Notes: generated from the sequence alone by a model not told the origin. A DNA stretch of 64,000 bases from Gemmatimonadaceae bacterium (GCA_035533755.1 DATLTC010000056.1:31446-95445); one strand, 5' to 3'; counted from the stretch's first letter, positions 1 to 9,304 are shown. Program-made: numbers and translations.

Positions 1-4
1 CTGC

Positions 5-1939
5 ATGGCCAACGCAATTCTCGGGGCCAAACGGCTGCTCGTCGGCCGGCCCCTTTCATCGGATCGGCTCGAGCACGAGCGGTTGAACAAGAAGACCGCG
101 CTCGCCGTCCTCTCGTCCGACGCGATCTCCTCGGTGGCCTACGCCACGGAGCAGATCCTGATCGTGCTCGCCGTGCTCGGCACGATGGCGCTGCGCTACG
201 TGCTGCCCATCTCGGCCGTGATCGTCGGGCTGCTGATGCTGGTGGCGCTCTCGTACCGGCAGACCATCTTCGCCTACCCCAACGGGGGCGGATCGTACAC
301 GGTGGCCAAGGACAACCTGGGCGTGGGACCCGGGCTGGTGGCGGCCGCGGCCCTGCTCACGGACTACATCCTCACCGTGGCCGTGTCCATCTCCAGCGGC
401 GTCGCGGCCATCACGTCCGCGTATCCGGCGCTGGCGCCGTGGACGGTGACGCTATGCGTGCTGGCCATCGCGCTGCTCGCCGTGGTGAATCTGCGCGGCG
501 TGCGCGAGTCGGGGGCGGCGTTCAGCGTCCCGACGTACATCTTCATCGTCTCGATGCTCGCCCTGCTCGCGGTGGGGATGATCCGGCTGGCCTACGGTCA
601 TGCGCCGGCGCCGGCCGCGGGGCCGGTGCGGGTGGACATCGTGTCGCAGGGGCACGGCACGGCGCTCGGCGGCGGCTTCACCGGATTCGCGCTCGTGTTC
701 CTGATGCTGCGGGCGTTTGCCGAAGGGTGCGTGGCCATGACGGGCACCGAGGCGATCTCGAACGGCGTCACGGCGTTCCGCGCCCCGGCGTCGAAGAACG
801 CCGCGACCACGCTCGGCTGGATGGCGGCGATCCTCGGCGTGTTCTTCATCGGCACGAGCTACCTGGCGCACCGCTACGGCGTGATGCCGAGCGCCAACGA
901 GACCGTGCTGTCGCAGCTGGGCCGGCACGTGTTCGGCGGCGGGTGGGCGTATTACATGCTCCAGTATTCGACGTTCGCGGTGCTGGTGCTGGCCGCGAAC
1001 ACGGCATTCGCGGATTTCCCGCGGCTGTCGAGCCTGCTGGCCGAGGATCGCTACATGCCGCACCAGCTGGCGGCGCGCGGCGACCGGCTGGCGTTCTCCA
1101 ACGGCATCGTCGCGCTGTCGCTGGTGGCGATCGTGCTGGTGTGGTTGTTCCACGGCGACACGTCGGCGCTCATCCCCCTGTATGCCATCGGTGTGTTCCT
1201 GTGCTTCACGCTGTCGCAGGCGGGCATGGTGAAGCACTGGTTCAAGGTGCGGAGCAAGGGATGGGGGTGGCGGGCCACGCTCAACGGGCTCGGCGCGCTC
1301 GCCACGGCGCTGGTGTTCGTGGTGCAGATCGCCACCAAGTTCGTGCACGGCGCGTGGATCGTGGTGCTGATCATCCCGCTCATCATCTGGATGCTGGTGG
1401 CCATCCATGGCCACTACGTGCGGTTCGCCGAGGAGATCAAGTACACCGGGCAGGCCCCGCTCATGTTCATGCACCACACCGTCGTCATCCCGGTGAGCAG
1501 CATCACCAAGGCCACGGCGGGCGCGCTGGTGTACGCCACCACCATCTCGGAAGATGTGCGCGCCGTGACCGTGGGGGTGGACCCCGCCGGCACCGAAGCG
1601 CTCCGCAAGCAGTGGGAAGCGTGGGACATCGACGTGCCGCTGGTGGTGCTCGACTCGCCGTACCGGTCGGTGATCCGCCCGATCGTGGATTACGTGAAGG
1701 GGCTGGAGGCCCGCGACGAGGCCGATCTGGTGACCGTAATCGTGCCCGAGATCGTGCCGCATCATTGGTGGGAACACCTGCTGCACAACAAGACGGCGCT
1801 GTATATCCGCACCGCGCTGATGTTCCGGCCCAAGGTCGTGGTGACGTCGGTGCCGTACCTGCTGGGGCACGCGGTGCGGCTTCAGGATCTGGCGCTTCGC
1901 GAGGAGCCCGTCCCGGCGCCGGCGGACGGCACACCGTAG
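5..1939 (+). CDS. APC-superfamily permease (KimA/YdaO-like)
   Basis: A 644-residue polytopic membrane protein of the amino acid-polyamine-organocation superfamily. The N-terminus carries the sequence LSSDAISSVAYATEQ, which matches the first membrane helix of large APC permeases related to KimA/YdaO potassium importers. Hydrophobic helices follow to about residue 465, then a soluble C-terminal region of about 180 residues. It may import potassium or an amino acid; the substrate cannot be read from sequence. The ATG at position 5 gives a normal N-terminus for the family, but it lies at the window edge, so an upstream start cannot be excluded. It converges with the cardiolipin synthase gene, leaving only 7 bp between stop codons. 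Confidence 0.75.
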   Translation: MANAILGAKRLLVGRPLSSDRLEHERLNKKTALAVLSSDAISSVAYATEQILIVLAVLGTMALRYVLPISAVIVGLLMLVALSYRQTIFAYPNGGGSYTVAKDNLGVGPGLVAAAALLTDYILTVAVSISSGVAAITSAYPALAPWTVTLCVLAIALLAVVNLRGVRESGAAFSVPTYIFIVSMLALLAVGMIRLAYGHAPAPAAGPVRVDIVSQGHGTALGGGFTGFALVFLMLRAFAEGCVAMTGTEAISNGVTAFRAPASKNAATTLGWMAAILGVFFIGTSYLAHRYGVMPSANETVLSQLGRHVFGGGWAYYMLQYSTFAVLVLAANTAFADFPRLSSLLAEDRYMPHQLAARGDRLAFSNGIVALSLVAIVLVWLFHGDTSALIPLYAIGVFLCFTLSQAGMVKHWFKVRSKGWGWRATLNGLGALATALVFVVQIATKFVHGAWIVVLIIPLIIWMLVAIHGHYVRFAEEIKYTGQAPLMFMHHTVVIPVSSITKATAGALVYATTISEDVRAVTVGVDPAGTEALRKQWEAWDIDVPLVVLDSPYRSVIRPIVDYVKGLEARDEADLVTVIVPEIVPHHWWEHLLHNKTALYIRTALMFRPKVVVTSVPYLLGHAVRLQDLALREEPVPAPADGTP

Positions 1940-1946
1940 CGGGGCG

Positions 1947-3386
1947 TCAGAGATACGGCTGGGCCAGCCACATCACGCCGTCGCGCAATTTGACGGGCAG
2001 CGGCCGCATCCGGAGATCGGCGCGCGTGAGTTCGCGCGCGCCGGCGCGTTTGGCGTCGATCATGGCGTCCAGCTGCGCCGCCAGCGCCGTGCTGTAGCAC
2101 TCCACCACGTACTCGAAGTTGAGCCGCAGGCTGCGCGGATCCCAGTTGGCCGACCCCACCAGCGACCACGCGCCGTCGACGACGAACATCTTGGAGTGGT
2201 CGAACGGCTCGCGGGTGAGGTACACGTGGCATCCGCTGTGGATGATCGGACCGAGCTGCGCCGTCTGGGCCCACTGCACGGTGCGCAGATTGCCGCGCGC
2301 CGGGAGGATGATCTGCACCTCCACGCCGCGGAGCGCCGCCACCTTCAGCGCGTCGATGAGCGCCGGATCGGGCAGGAAGTACGGCGTGACGATGCGCACG
2401 GTGCGCCGCGCCTGGGCCAGGGCGCCGAGGAAGGTGAACAGCAGCGCCTCGAAGTCCTCGTCGGGGCCGTCGGGGATGCCGCGGGCGATCACCGAGCCCG
2501 CGGCGTCGATCGGCGGGAACCACTCGTCGCCCTGCAGCTCCTCGCCGGTGGTGAACGTCCAGTCAAAGGCGAGCACGCTCATCATCTGCCGCACCACGGG
2601 CCCCCGGAACCGGAAGTGGATGTCCTGCGTGGGGCCGCGGGGGACGAGCGAGAGCATGTGCCCGTCGCGGATGTTCATCCCGCCGCAGAAGCCCACGGCG
2701 CCGTCCACGACGAGCAGCTTGCGGTGATTGCGCAGGTTGAAATACGGGTGCGGCAGCGGAAAGCTGGACGGCAGGAAGCGCGCCACCGGAATGCCGTTGG
2801 TGCGCAGCGTGGCGATGATCGGCGGGCGGCTGTACCGCGCGCCCACGCCGTCGATGAGCACGCGCACCTGAACGCCGCGCGACACGGCGCGGGCCAGGGC
2901 GAGGATGAACTGGTCGGCGACGGCGCCGCGGTCGAAGATGTACGTGGCGAGCGCGATGCTGCGCTGCGCGCCGTCGATGGCCGCGAGCATGGCCGGATAG
3001 GCGGCGTCGCCGTTCACCAGCGGCTCCACGTCGTTGCCCCCGACCAGCGGGGCGCCGGTGACGCGCGACGTGAGCGTGGCCATGGGCCGCAGGGCCTCAG
3101 GCACCTCGGAGAGCGCGAGCCCGCGCTGCGGCACGAGATGCGATCCCGTACGCGTGGTGCCGGCGGCCGTGCGATCGCGGCGCAACTCGCCGGCCCGGCG
3201 GCGAATCCGGTTCACGCCCAGGAACACGTACATCGCCGAGCCCACCACGGGCGTGAGCCACACGAGCCCGATCCACCCGATGGCGGCGCGCGGGTCGTGC
3301 TTGGTGAGGACGATGTGCGCCGAAACGCCAATCGCCAGCACGACGTGCACGACGGCAATCAGGAGCTGGAGGGATTCTGGGGTCAT
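1947..3386 (-). CDS. cls: Cardiolipin synthase (phospholipase D family)
   Basis: A 479-residue enzyme that joins two phosphatidylglycerol molecules to make cardiolipin at the inner membrane. The first 60 residues form two hydrophobic segments typical of the membrane anchor. Two phospholipase-D HKD motifs are present: NHRKLLVVD around residue 221 and DHSKMFVVD around residue 397, the second followed by GSANWDPRS as usual. Length is normal for bacterial Cls. It is transcribed alone, divergently from the DUF983 gene. Confidence 0.9.
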   Translation of the reverse strand: MTPESLQLLIAVVHVVLAIGVSAHIVLTKHDPRAAIGWIGLVWLTPVVGSAMYVFLGVNRIRRRAGELRRDRTAAGTTRTGSHLVPQRGLALSEVPEALRPMATLTSRVTGAPLVGGNDVEPLVNGDAAYPAMLAAIDGAQRSIALATYIFDRGAVADQFILALARAVSRGVQVRVLIDGVGARYSRPPIIATLRTNGIPVARFLPSSFPLPHPYFNLRNHRKLLVVDGAVGFCGGMNIRDGHMLSLVPRGPTQDIHFRFRGPVVRQMMSVLAFDWTFTTGEELQGDEWFPPIDAAGSVIARGIPDGPDEDFEALLFTFLGALAQARRTVRIVTPYFLPDPALIDALKVAALRGVEVQIILPARGNLRTVQWAQTAQLGPIIHSGCHVYLTREPFDHSKMFVVDGAWSLVGSANWDPRSLRLNFEYVVECYSTALAAQLDAMIDAKRAGARELTRADLRMRPLPVKLRDGVMWLAQPYL

Positions 3387-3507
3387 GTCGGGCGTTCGGG
3401 TGGCGCCGGGCTCCGTCCATGATAGCCACGTCCCTCAACGCGCGCGATATCTTGCGTGCAGTCCCGCCGCCGCGCACGCCCCGGCGGCCGCGTCCCGCGT
3501 TCACGCC

Positions 3508-3912
3508 ATGACCATGCCCCAACCGCATCCCGATCGCCGAGTGTCCGCCGCGTTCGCCCGCGCGCTCGCGCTCCGCTGCCCGCGCTGCGGCGGCCGCGGG
3601 ATATTCGAGTCGTGGTTCCGCATGCGTCCGGCGTGCCCCACCTGCGGCCTGGCGCTGGAGCGCGGCGAGGACGAGGACTACTGGTACGGCGGCTACATGT
3701 TCAATCTGATCGCCGCCGAACTGCTCACCATCGGAGCGACGGCGGCGTTCGTCGTCTGGACGTTTCCCGCGGTGCCGTGGACCGCCGTGGAGATCGCCGG
3801 TCCCGCGCTCGCCGTGCTGTCGCCGCTGCTGGCGTTTCCGTTCACGCGCGGCGTGTGGCTGGCCTGGGACCTCGCGTTCCGGCCCACCGAACCAGGGGAC
3901 GCCGACCGGTAG
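3508..3912 (+). CDS. DUF983 family membrane protein
   Basis: A 134-residue protein with an N-terminal zinc ribbon formed by two CPxCG motifs (CPRCGGRG and CPTCGLAL) about 20 residues apart, the family sequence DYWYGGYMFN, and two hydrophobic helices. This is the DUF983 architecture; these small proteins are often found near respiratory genes but have no established function. The frame stays open upstream to 3034, but similarity begins only near the ATG at 3508, so this start was chosen. Function unknown. Confidence 0.8.
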   Translation: MTMPQPHPDRRVSAAFARALALRCPRCGGRGIFESWFRMRPACPTCGLALERGEDEDYWYGGYMFNLIAAELLTIGATAAFVVWTFPAVPWTAVEIAGPALAVLSPLLAFPFTRGVWLAWDLAFRPTEPGDADR

Positions 3913-4060
3913 GGAAAACCCCGGAGTCGGCGGTCGCTCCCCTTACAACTTTTCCGGCACGCGCCGACAGATCGACACCCGCGCCGCCGGCAACTTGCAT
4001 GCGACGTGGCGACCATCGCGGTTCGCCTCCCCGTCACCCCCCGCGGGCAGGAGGTGTTCC

Positions 4061-4672
4061 ATGCTGAAACTCCGCAACATCATGACGGCCGACGTCGTCT
4101 CGGTGACTCCCATGACGACGCTCCGCGACACGATGGAGTTGCTGGCCAAGCACCACGTGAGCGGCGCGCCGGTTCTGGCCGGCGGACGCGTGGTGGGCGT
4201 GATATCGACCGGCGATCTGATCGACTTCGCCGCGTTCGAGCCCGGCGTGCCCACGGAGAGCGAGGAGGACACCGAGTGGCGCGATTGGAGCGAGCTGCCG
4301 CTCCCGGATGGCGGGGACCTCGAGAACGAACCGTCGGCGGAGTTCTTCACCGATCTCTGGGACGATGCCGGCGCCGACGTGACCGGACGCATGGAGAGCG
4401 CCGGCGGTCCCGAGTGGAACGTGCTCGAGCAGCACGAGGTGCGCGAGGCGATGACGCGCCAACTCTGGGCGCTGGGGCCCGATGATTCGGTGGAGAAGGC
4501 CGCGGAGTTGATGAGCCGCGCCGGCATCCATCGCGTGCTGGTGGTGGAGAACGAGGCGTTGGTGGGTATCGTCACGGTGACCGACATCGCGCGCGCCGTG
4601 GCCGACCACAAGCTGGCGGGACGTACGTACGTATTCAACCGCGACCGGGAGTTCCGCGAGCCCTGGTCCTGA
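4061..4672 (+). CDS. CBS domain-pair protein with acidic insert
   Basis: A 203-residue soluble protein. The first CBS domain begins at the N-terminus (LRNIMTADVVSVTP) and ends with GVISTGDL; the second covers roughly residues 125-190 and ends with GIVTVTDIARA. Between them lies a linker of about 65 residues rich in Glu and Asp, longer than in a standard two-CBS protein. Such pairs bind adenine nucleotides and sense energy state, but the partner is unknown. The start follows a strong ribosome-binding site (GCAGGAGGTG). The universal stress gene begins 32 bp downstream, so the two are probably co-transcribed. Confidence 0.85.
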   Translation: MLKLRNIMTADVVSVTPMTTLRDTMELLAKHHVSGAPVLAGGRVVGVISTGDLIDFAAFEPGVPTESEEDTEWRDWSELPLPDGGDLENEPSAEFFTDLWDDAGADVTGRMESAGGPEWNVLEQHEVREAMTRQLWALGPDDSVEKAAELMSRAGIHRVLVVENEALVGIVTVTDIARAVADHKLAGRTYVFNRDREFREPWS

Positions 4673-4704
4673 GGCGCGGCCGCCTGCGGGCGGAGGAGGC
4701 ATCC

Positions 4705-5628
4705 ATGTTTCGCACCATCGTAGTGCCACTCGATGGCTCACCCCTGGCCGAGCACGCCCTGGCCACAGCCACGATGCTGGCGGAGCGCGCCAAGGCGGAG
4801 GTGCACCTCGTGCGCGCGTACCAACTGTTCCTGCACGACCTCGGCGATGAGTGGCCGCTGGACCAGGCGATGCGCGACGAGACCCAGGAATATCTGGACC
4901 GCGCGGCGCAGGGCATTCAGCGCGAGACGGGGATCCGGCCCACCACCGCGCTGCTCGCGGGCCAGCCGGCGCAGTCGATCTGCGAGTACGTGCGCGGCGT
5001 CAAGGATCCGTTGCTCGTCATGTCCACCCACGGCCGCACGGGATTCAGCCGCGCGTGGATGGGCAGCGTGGCCGACGGCGTCGTGCGCACGGCCACCAAT
5101 CCGGTGCTGTTGCTGCGGCCCGACGAGGCGCCGGACGGCCTGCTCGAGCCGATCGGGGTGTTCGAGCGCATGCTCGTGCCGGTGGATGGATCGAGCTATT
5201 CGGAGCAGATCGTGGCGCCGGCCATGGAGCTGGCCGAGCTCACCGCGGCCCGCGTCCTATTGCTCGAGGTGGTGAAGCCCGTGTACGTCCCGGCCTACGC
5301 GTCCATGATGGAGTATCCGGCCAGCTACGCGCCCGCCGAGGACTACGCCACCGAGACCACGCACGTGCTGGTGCAGCGCGCCGCCGAGTACATCTCCAAT
5401 CTGGCCATCCGCCTGCGCCGCCAGTACGCGGTGCTCGACATCCAGACCGAGGTGCGCACCGACAACTCGCCGGCAACGACCATCCTCGACACGGCTCGCG
5501 CGCAGGGCGCCGACCTCGTGGCGCTGGCCACGCACGGCCGGGGGATGTCACGGTTGATGGTGGGCAGCGTGGCCGACAAGGTGCTCCGCGGCGGACCGCG
5601 GGCCCTGCTCGTGGTCCGGCCTCAGTAG
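4705..5628 (+). CDS. Tandem universal stress protein
   Basis: A 307-residue cytoplasmic protein made of two UspA domains, residues 1-145 and about 150-307. Each begins with a family sequence (TIVVPLDGSPLAE; MLVPVDGSSYSEQ) and ends with a nucleotide-loop sequence (STHGRTGFSRAWMGSVAD; ATHGRGMSRLMVGSVAD). The G-S loop suggests ATP binding, as in MJ0577-type Usps. A good ribosome-binding site (GGAGGAGG) precedes the ATG. Together with the CBS gene it forms a probable nucleotide-sensing stress pair. Its stop overlaps the tail of the convergent small feo gene by 7 bp. Confidence 0.9.
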   Translation: MFRTIVVPLDGSPLAEHALATATMLAERAKAEVHLVRAYQLFLHDLGDEWPLDQAMRDETQEYLDRAAQGIQRETGIRPTTALLAGQPAQSICEYVRGVKDPLLVMSTHGRTGFSRAWMGSVADGVVRTATNPVLLLRPDEAPDGLLEPIGVFERMLVPVDGSSYSEQIVAPAMELAELTAARVLLLEVVKPVYVPAYASMMEYPASYAPAEDYATETTHVLVQRAAEYISNLAIRLRRQYAVLDIQTEVRTDNSPATTILDTARAQGADLVALATHGRGMSRLMVGSVADKVLRGGPRALLVVRPQ

Positions 5629-5780
5629 TCGGAGTCGCCGCAGCCGCAGTCCGGACCGCATGGCCCGGACTGCGGCTTTCTCGCGTTCGCGATCCGGCGC
5701 CACATCCGCCGCGCGAGGTACAACGCCGCGCCGGCAAGGATCGTCGCCACGATCGCCGTCTGCACCCAGGCCTGGCTCAC
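5622..5780 (-). CDS. FeoB-associated Cys-rich membrane protein
   Basis: A 52-residue protein that starts with GTG in a GTGA overlap with the feoB stop codon. It has one N-terminal membrane helix, a basic stretch (RRMWRRIANARK) and a C-terminal Cys cluster CGPDCGCGD. This is the layout of the FeoB-associated Cys-rich family found at the ends of feo operons, proposed to play the FeoC-like accessory role in ferrous iron transport. The gene is short and overlaps the universal stress gene by 7 bp, so it is easily missed. The Cys-rich tail could bind iron, which is inference. Confidence 0.8.
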   Translation of the reverse strand: MSQAWVQTAIVATILAGAALYLARRMWRRIANARKPQSGPCGPDCGCGDSDY

Positions 5781-7771
5781 GCCGCGCCCCGCAATCCGAG
5801 GGCGAGACCGCCGTGGTAGATCACGAACGCCGCGCCGTACGCCAGCACGAGCATATAGGCAAACTGCAGCGCGGCCCACCGCGCGCCGCGCCATCCGCCG
5901 CCCGTCTCCTTCACCGTCATCGTCACGGTGCTCGTACACATCAGCGCGAACACGTAGAACGCCATCAGGCCCAGGGCGATCAGCGGCGAGTAGGCCAACC
6001 GGCCGCTGGCCGGATCGCGCTCCTCGCGCAGCCGCTGCGCCAGCGCGTGCGTGTCGTCGCCTTCCCGCGACACGCCGTAGATGGTGCCCATGGTCGACAC
6101 GAACACCTCGCGCGCCGCGAACGACGCCATCATCGAGACGCCGATCTTCCAGTCGTAGCCCAGCGGGTGCACGGCCGGTTCGATGGCGTGGCCCAGTCGG
6201 CCGAGCGCCGACTGCGACAGTTGCTGCTCCTGGGTGATCACCTGTCCGGGCTGCGCGTTGGCGCGCGGATAGCTGGCCAGCGCCCAGAGCAGCAGCGAGA
6301 TGGCGAAGATTACGGTGCCGGCGCGGCGCAGGAACAGCCGCACCCGCTGCCACACCGAGTTGCCGAGCACCCGCCAACTGGGCAGCGAGTAGGACGGCAG
6401 TTCGATGATCAGGGCCCGGGTCTCGGAGCGCAGCAGCGTGCGGCGGAACACCGCCGCCGCGACGAGCGCGGCCGCGGTGCCGAGCAGGTACATGCCGAGC
6501 ATCGTGAGGCCCTGCAGGCTGAACAGGCCGCCCACCGTGATCGCGGGCACGAACGCCGCCACCAGCAGCGTGTACACCGGCAGCCGCGCCGAGCAGCTCA
6601 TGAGCGGCACGACCATGATCGTCGCCATCCGCTCCTTGGGGTGCTGGATGGTGCGCGTGGCCATGATCGCCGGCACCGCGCACGCATAGCCCGAGATGAG
6701 TGGGATGAAGCTCTTGCCGTGCAGCCCGAGCGGGCGCATGTAGCGGTCCATGACGAACGCCGCCCGCGCCATGTAGCCCGAGTCTTCCAGGATGCCGATG
6801 AACAGGAAGAGGATGGCGATCTGCGGGAGGAACACCAGCACGCTGCCCACGCCGGCCAGCGCGCCGTCCAGGAGGAGGCCGCGCAACTGCCCGGGCGGCA
6901 CCGCCAGCCGCACGCCTTCGCCGGCCAGACCGACCAGCGCCTGGATCCCATCGGCCAGCGGACGCGCCCAGCTGAACATCGCCTGGAACACCACGAGCAT
7001 CAGGGCGAGAAAGATCACGGGCCCCCACACGCGGTGCAGCGCCACCGCATCCACGCGATCGCTCACCGACCGCGTGGCGCGGGCGCGGCGCACCACCGTG
7101 CGATCCACGACCCGCGAGATCCAGCGGTAGCGGCGATCGGCCTCGCCGACGGCAGCGGCGTCGGTCTCCGCCGCGCCGTGCTCGGCCACCAACTGCAGCG
7201 CCGGGCGGGGCAGTTCCGCCGCGCGCGTGATGGCGTGGCGCAGCCGGTCCACGCCCTCGCCGCGCGTGGCCACCACGGGCACCACCACCGCGCCCAGGTC
7301 GTGGATGAGCTCCACGACGTCGATCTCCATGCCGGCGCGCTCGAGACGGTCCACGCGATTGAGCGCGATGACCGTGGGGCGCCCCAACTCCAGGATCTCG
7401 GTGGCCAGGTACAGATTGCGCTCCAGATTCTCGGCGTCCACCACGACGACGATCACGTCCATCGGGGCCACGCCCTGGGCGCGGCCGAGGATGACGTCCA
7501 ACGCGATCGCCTCGTCGGGCGATTCGGGCGCGAGACTGTACGTGCCGGGCAGGTCCACCACCGTCACGCGGGCGCCCCCGTGCACGTACTCCCCCTCGGC
7601 ACGTTCCACCGTGACGCCGGGAAAGTTGGCCACGCGCTGGCGGCGGCCGGTGAGCGCGTTGAACAGCGTGCTCTTGCCGCAGTTGGGGTTGCCGACGAGG
7701 GCGATGCGGAGGGGCGCGGCGTCGCGCTCGTCGCTGGACATCACGCGGGCGAGGGCGCCGCCGTGGCTCAT
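5777..7771 (-). CDS. feoB: Ferrous iron transporter FeoB
   Basis: A 664-residue inner-membrane Fe(II) transporter. The N-terminal GTPase domain shows G1 GNPNCGKS at about residues 27-34, G3 DLPGTY and G4 NRVD; the helical spacer follows, then the two Gate regions with membrane helices (for example GYACAVPAIMATRTI). Length is slightly short of the E. coli protein but complete. The frame is open further upstream, but the ATG at 7771 overlaps the feoA stop (ATGA) and gives a normal start, so I prefer it. Order feoA-feoB-small Cys-rich gene indicates one operon. Confidence 0.93.
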   Translation of the reverse strand: MSHGGALARVMSSDERDAAPLRIALVGNPNCGKSTLFNALTGRRQRVANFPGVTVERAEGEYVHGGARVTVVDLPGTYSLAPESPDEAIALDVILGRAQGVAPMDVIVVVVDAENLERNLYLATEILELGRPTVIALNRVDRLERAGMEIDVVELIHDLGAVVVPVVATRGEGVDRLRHAITRAAELPRPALQLVAEHGAAETDAAAVGEADRRYRWISRVVDRTVVRRARATRSVSDRVDAVALHRVWGPVIFLALMLVVFQAMFSWARPLADGIQALVGLAGEGVRLAVPPGQLRGLLLDGALAGVGSVLVFLPQIAILFLFIGILEDSGYMARAAFVMDRYMRPLGLHGKSFIPLISGYACAVPAIMATRTIQHPKERMATIMVVPLMSCSARLPVYTLLVAAFVPAITVGGLFSLQGLTMLGMYLLGTAAALVAAAVFRRTLLRSETRALIIELPSYSLPSWRVLGNSVWQRVRLFLRRAGTVIFAISLLLWALASYPRANAQPGQVITQEQQLSQSALGRLGHAIEPAVHPLGYDWKIGVSMMASFAAREVFVSTMGTIYGVSREGDDTHALAQRLREERDPASGRLAYSPLIALGLMAFYVFALMCTSTVTMTVKETGGGWRGARWAALQFAYMLVLAYGAAFVIYHGGLALGLRGAA

Positions 7772-8061
7772 GCCGCCGCGCGACGGACGAGGATCGTCTT
7801 CGCCACGGCGACGTCCAAGGCCAGGCGCGACCCGCGCACATCGAGCAGGATGCCGCTGCGCGTGTCTATGATGCCCACGCGGGCGCCCTCGAACACGCCC
7901 AGTGTGCGGAGACGCCGGGCTTCGGGGGCGGGGCAGGAGAGGCCGATCACGAGGGCGCAGAACCCGATCGGACACGCGGCCAGCGGACAGGTCTCCGGAC
8001 ACGCCAGGCGCGGCGTCGAGACGGTCCGTCGGGGAGTGGCCCTCTTCCAGAATTTGAGCAC
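7768..8061 (-). CDS. feoA: FeoA with N-terminal Cys cluster
   Basis: A 97-residue cytoplasmic SH3-like protein required for FeoB activity. The core from about residue 36 (VIGLSCPAPEARRLRTLG) to the end (VAVAKTILVRR) is a recognisable FeoA domain. The first 35 residues are an extension with cysteines spaced C-x3-C-x4-C-x4-C (CPETCPLAACPIGFC), not part of the E. coli-type protein. The cluster could bind iron or act as a redox switch; this is inference. It is first in the feo operon. Confidence 0.85.
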   Translation of the reverse strand: MLKFWKRATPRRTVSTPRLACPETCPLAACPIGFCALVIGLSCPAPEARRLRTLGVFEGARVGIIDTRSGILLDVRGSRLALDVAVAKTILVRRAAA

Positions 8062-8175
8062 GAGGTGTCGCGGGCGGTCGGCAGCAGTCGATGTCCAAAC
8101 ACATGGCGAACGCGGGGCGTCCGCCGCTGATCGAACCCTAACCAGTCACGGGGACGGAGCAATCGGCACTTTTGC

Positions 8176-8263
8176 GGCAAACTTGCCGGGGAATCCCCGA
8201 CACCCCAAAGATACCCGCTTACCGGCGCCCGGCGGGGGCCGCCCAAGGGTCCGGGTGGGCGCC
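8176..8263. other. Hairpins between sigma gene and feoA
   Basis: The 209-bp gap between the sigma-factor gene and feoA holds a perfect 5-bp hairpin CGGGG-aat-CCCCG at 8187-8199, an adjoining GGCA/TGCC hairpin at 8176-8187, and 7-bp arms GGCGCCC/GGGCGCC at 8224-8230 and 8257-8263. The last could end the sigma transcript; the first two would lie in or near the feoA leader. No T-tract or clear Fur box was seen, so function is uncertain. Confidence 0.3.
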
Positions 8264-8270
8264 AGGCCCC

Positions 8271-9158
8271 TCAGCCGACGTACGTAGCCAGGGTGCGGCT
8301 GGAGCGGCCCTCGTGCAGGTGTTTCAGGGCCCGATCCCGGAGCTGCCTGATGCGCTCGCGGGTGACGCCGAACAGCACGCCGATCTCCTCCAGGGTGCGC
8401 TCGTGCCCGTCGTCGAATCCGAAGTACAGCCTGAGCACGCGGGCGTGGCGCGGCGAGAGGGTCTGGAGCGCCGCTTCGAGGTCGTTGCGGAGCAACCGGC
8501 GCATCGTCTCCTGCTCCACGTCGGGGGCCTCCTCCTGGAGGAACTGCTCCATCACGGAGCGGTCGCCGTTGGAGGTCATCGGCGCATCCAGGCGGAGTTC
8601 GTTGGTGTTCACGCCGACGAGCGATCGGACCACCTGCGTGGACAGGCCCGTGACCTGCGCCAACTCCTCCTCGGTGGGTTCACGGTCGAGTTCCTGGCGC
8701 AGCGCGGCCGTGGACTTGACCACCCGGGACAGATCGCCCGTCCGGTTGAGCGGCAGCCGCACCGTGCGACTCTGGCGGGCGAGCGCGGCGAGGATCGCTT
8801 GCCGGATCCACCACACGGCGTACGAGATGAACTTCACGCCCCGGTTGGGGTCGAAGCGCTGCGCGGCGGTGAGGAGGCCCACGTTCCCCTCTTCGATGAG
8901 ATCGAGCAGCGACAGGCCGCGGTTGCGGTATTTCTTGGCGACCGATATCACGAAACGCAGATTGCGCTGCACCAGTTCGTTGAGCGCGGCGGCGTCGCCC
9001 GCCTGCACGCGTCGCGCGAGCGACATCTCGTCGGCGAGCGTGAGCAGCGGGAACCGGTTCACCTCGAGCAGATACTGGTCGAGGATGTCGAGATGGATGG
9101 GCCGTTGCTCGATGGACTCAAACGCGGGATGCGCGGCTCGATGGCTGACTTGCTTCAT
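8271..9158 (-). CDS. Sigma-70 family RNA polymerase sigma factor (RpoD/RpoS-like)
   Basis: A 295-residue group-2-like sigma factor. Region 1.2 begins near DILDQYLLEV, region 2 contains RNLRFVISVAKKYRNRG and the -10 recognition helix FISYAVWWIRQAI, region 3 follows, and region 4.2 is a complete helix-turn-helix (LEEIGVLFGVTRERIRQL). There is no region 1.1 and no non-conserved insert, so it is shorter than a primary RpoD. It probably directs a stationary-phase or stress regulon. It sits upstream of feoAB and downstream of the cbb3 operon, but nothing links it to either. Confidence 0.88.
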   Translation of the reverse strand: MKQVSHRAAHPAFESIEQRPIHLDILDQYLLEVNRFPLLTLADEMSLARRVQAGDAAALNELVQRNLRFVISVAKKYRNRGLSLLDLIEEGNVGLLTAAQRFDPNRGVKFISYAVWWIRQAILAALARQSRTVRLPLNRTGDLSRVVKSTAALRQELDREPTEEELAQVTGLSTQVVRSLVGVNTNELRLDAPMTSNGDRSVMEQFLQEEAPDVEQETMRRLLRNDLEAALQTLSPRHARVLRLYFGFDDGHERTLEEIGVLFGVTRERIRQLRDRALKHLHEGRSSRTLATYVG

Positions 9159-9269
9159 GACTTCGCCTCGGGGGCAGACGGTGGTATCAGTGCAATGTTC
9201 ATTCCCACCCCGGCCTGCCGCATCGGAGGTTGCCTGATGTTTCGTGGGGAGTCTGCCCCGCGTGGGTCA

Positions 9270-9303
9270 GGGCGGACGCGGACCGCTCGTCGGCGTCCCG
9301 CCC
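9270..9303 (-). terminator. Hairpin downstream of ccoS
   Basis: Arms GGGCGGACGC (9270-9279) and GCGTCCCGCCC (9293-9303) can form a 10-bp stem with one bulge and a 13-nt loop, starting 2 bp after the ccoS stop. It is placed as a terminator for the cbb3 operon, but no T-run follows. Confidence 0.45.
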
Positions 9304-9304
9304 A

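Noticed and set aside
439..2097. 552-codon frame within the APC permease gene
   Set aside because: Same-strand out-of-frame shadow with Arg/Gly-rich composition.
5660..8287. 875-codon plus-strand open frame over feoAB
   Set aside because: Composition (Arg, His, Gln) is that of an antisense shadow, and feoA, feoB and the small Cys-rich gene are clear on the other strand.
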